34,400 nucleotides of DNA from Magnetococcales bacterium (GTDB lineage: Bacteria > Pseudomonadota > Magnetococcia > Magnetococcales > UBA8363). Positions 33,260 through 34,400 of the stretch are shown piece by piece (position 1 is the stretch's first letter; every line of letters begins with the position of its first letter). The translations under genes were made by a program, and so were the position numbers. The DNA lies in contig JADGCV010000040.1 in assembly GCA_015228815.1 (NCBI GenBank), positions 1 through 34,400 on the forward strand. Reading direction: 5' to 3'. The notes beneath the pieces are model-generated. The model did no database searches. It was given only the letters and a program-made list of their open reading frames with translations, and was not told the origin of the DNA.

Positions 33260-34270
33260 ATGCGGGAAAAACCCATCGCCCTCGTTACTGGAGGGGCCGG
33301 CTTCATCGGCAGTCACATGACCGACCGTCTTCTGAACGACCGGTTCCGGGTTCGTGTCCTGGATAATTTGAGTGGTGGCCGGGAATCCAATCTGGCGCAC
33401 CATTCCCGAAACCCCGATCTTGTGCTGGAAACAGGCGACATTCGCACCATTGACCCGGGACATGCGTTCTTCAAGGATGTCCGGTGGGTATTTCACTTTG
33501 CCGGCATCGGCGACATCGTCCCGTCCATCGAACATCCCGTGGAATACATGGCGACCAACGTTCAAGGGACGGTACGGATCCTGGAGGCGGCCCGGCTGTC
33601 GGGAGGGGTCGAACGGTTTGTCTATGCGGCATCCTCGTCCTGTTACGGCCTTGCTGCGACTCCGACCCGGGAAGACTTTCCCATCCAACCCCAATATCCC
33701 TACGCCTTGAGCAAATATCTGGGAGAACTGGCCGTTCTGCACTGGGGCAAGGTCTATGGGCTGCCCGTCAATTCCCTGCGCATTTTCAACGCCTATGGTC
33801 CCCGGGTCCGGACGACCGGGGCTTATGGGGCGGTTTTTGGCGTCTTCTTCCGCCAGAAACTGGCGGGAAAACCGTTCACCGTGGTGGGAGATGGCACCCA
33901 GAGTCGGGATTTCATCTTTGTCACCGACGTGGCGGAAGCCTTCTTCCAGACTGCCATGAAGGGACTCGCCGGCGAAATCTACAATGTCGGCGCCGACAAT
34001 CCGCAAACCATTCTCCGCCTGGTCGAGCTTTTGGAGGGTGTGGTCGAATTCGTACCCAAACGCCCCGGAGAGCCTGACTGCACCTGGGCCGACATCGAAA
34101 AAATCAAGCGCCATCTCGGATGGCGTCCCAAGGTCGATTTCGCCACCGGGGTTGCCACCATGCTCCAGGGGATCGAACACTGGCGGGATGCTCCGTTGTG
34201 GGATGCCGCGAGCATTGCCCGGGCCACCCGAACCTGGTTTGAATTCATGGAGCCTGGCACGGGTTTGTAG
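33260..34270 (+). CDS. NAD-dependent nucleotide-sugar epimerase/dehydratase (extended SDR)
   Basis: This 336-residue extended short-chain dehydrogenase/reductase resembles UDP-glucose 4-epimerase. The Rossmann dinucleotide loop is TGGAGFIGSH (G11, G14, G17). Then come LDNLSGGRESNL, HFAGIGDIVPSIEHP, and FVYAASSSCYG as the catalytic serine segment. The YxxxK pair is Y148 and K152 in PYALSKYLGE. Family markers RIFNAYGPR, VVGDGTQSRDFIFVTDVAEA and IYNVGAD follow. The likely role is C4 epimerisation or dehydration of an NDP-sugar for a glycan or for glycosylation of the polyketide; no glycosyltransferase is visible in the window. ATG 33260 places the Rossmann loop at the usual distance and has GGAG at 33245-33248. 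An upstream ATG at 33209 would add a 17-residue extension without support. Confidence 0.88.
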   Translation: MREKPIALVTGGAGFIGSHMTDRLLNDRFRVRVLDNLSGGRESNLAHHSRNPDLVLETGDIRTIDPGHAFFKDVRWVFHFAGIGDIVPSIEHPVEYMATNVQGTVRILEAARLSGGVERFVYAASSSCYGLAATPTREDFPIQPQYPYALSKYLGELAVLHWGKVYGLPVNSLRIFNAYGPRVRTTGAYGAVFGVFFRQKLAGKPFTVVGDGTQSRDFIFVTDVAEAFFQTAMKGLAGEIYNVGADNPQTILRLVELLEGVVEFVPKRPGEPDCTWADIEKIKRHLGWRPKVDFATGVATMLQGIEHWRDAPLWDAASIARATRTWFEFMEPGTGL

Positions 34271-34345
34271 TTCTACTTTGTCTGAACATTTACTCCCAAC
34301 TGCCCAGGTACCCCCCGGGTTTAATTATTGAAAGAAAAAAGGGGT

Positions 34346-34385
34346 CTGGGGGATTGCTCCCAGGGTTTTGATTTTGTTTTTCCAC
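34346..34385 (+). terminator. Intrinsic terminator downstream of the epimerase gene
   Basis: CTGGGG (34346-34351) pairs with TCCCAG (34358-34363), with one G-T pair and a GATTGC loop. It is followed by GGTTTTGATTTTG and TTTTT. It ends the plus-strand block. The preceding GGGTCTGGG also occurs just before the terminator at 8.5 kb. Confidence 0.65.
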
Positions 34386-34400
34386 GCGCCCTTTCACCCG

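Noticed and set aside
1-34400. Magnetosome, phage or insertion-sequence genes
   Set aside because: No mam/mms-like genes, integrase, transposase with terminal inverted repeats or phage structural genes could be recognised; only the Rpn/DUF4351 fragment at the left edge is mobile-element related.

Overview
The window looks like a chromosomal piece of a Gram-negative, GC-rich proteobacterium. The evidence is a CreA-type periplasmic protein, a DUF4351-bearing Rpn-like gene end, a two-partner-secretion adhesin with an extended signal peptide, PAS/GAF/GGDEF signalling, and a tRNA with an encoded CCA. Very large adhesins, Rpn/DUF4351 genes and G-rich repeated terminator hairpins bring Magnetococcales-like bacteria to mind. 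No magnetosome or ribosomal gene is present to prove it, so the taxonomy is weak inference.

Layout. 1-2.6 kb: tail of an Rpn/DUF4351 gene, creA, a convergent single-domain response regulator, and a ROK-family sugar kinase. 2.6-5.2 kb: a radical SAM/SPASM-like protein followed by a strikingly AT-rich polytopic membrane protein of the O-antigen ligase/polymerase type. 5.2-8.5 kb: a membrane-bound PAS-PAS-PAS-GAF-GGDEF diguanylate cyclase ending in a double-hairpin terminator. 8.57-21.45 kb (minus strand): one giant FHA-like TpsA adhesin of about 4290 residues. It is dominated by eleven ~170-residue tandem repeats, with a second ~225-residue repeat family upstream in the protein. 21.63-21.70 kb (minus strand): tRNA-Thr(CGT).

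22.0-34.3 kb, all plus strand: an accessory block. It opens with two small proteins that share the N-terminus MGFPPP. The first is of unknown family and the second looks like an aerolysin/ETX-MTX2-type beta-pore-former. It continues with a 1985-residue iterative type I polyketide synthase of KS-AT-ACP-KR-DH-PPTase order, the architecture of enediyne-type PKSE enzymes. Next come an SGNH-hydrolase-like protein, a NodU/TobZ/CmcH-type O-carbamoyltransferase and a TylF/MycF-type O-methyltransferase, tightly spaced or overlapping with the PKS. A short unknown protein and an NAD-dependent sugar epimerase/dehydratase follow.

Inferred function. The PKS-SGNH-carbamoyltransferase-methyltransferase genes form one probable operon that makes and decorates a polyketide or glycosylated polyketide, and the last SDR could supply a nucleotide sugar. 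The usual enediyne cassette partners (the E10 thioesterase and conserved unknown proteins) are not in the window, so the product cannot be named. The pore-former pair lies directly upstream on the same strand, behind its own palindrome-rich leader, and is separated from the PKS by a strong stem-loop. The diguanylate cyclase and giant adhesin are convergent neighbours, which suggests but does not prove a c-di-GMP/biofilm link.
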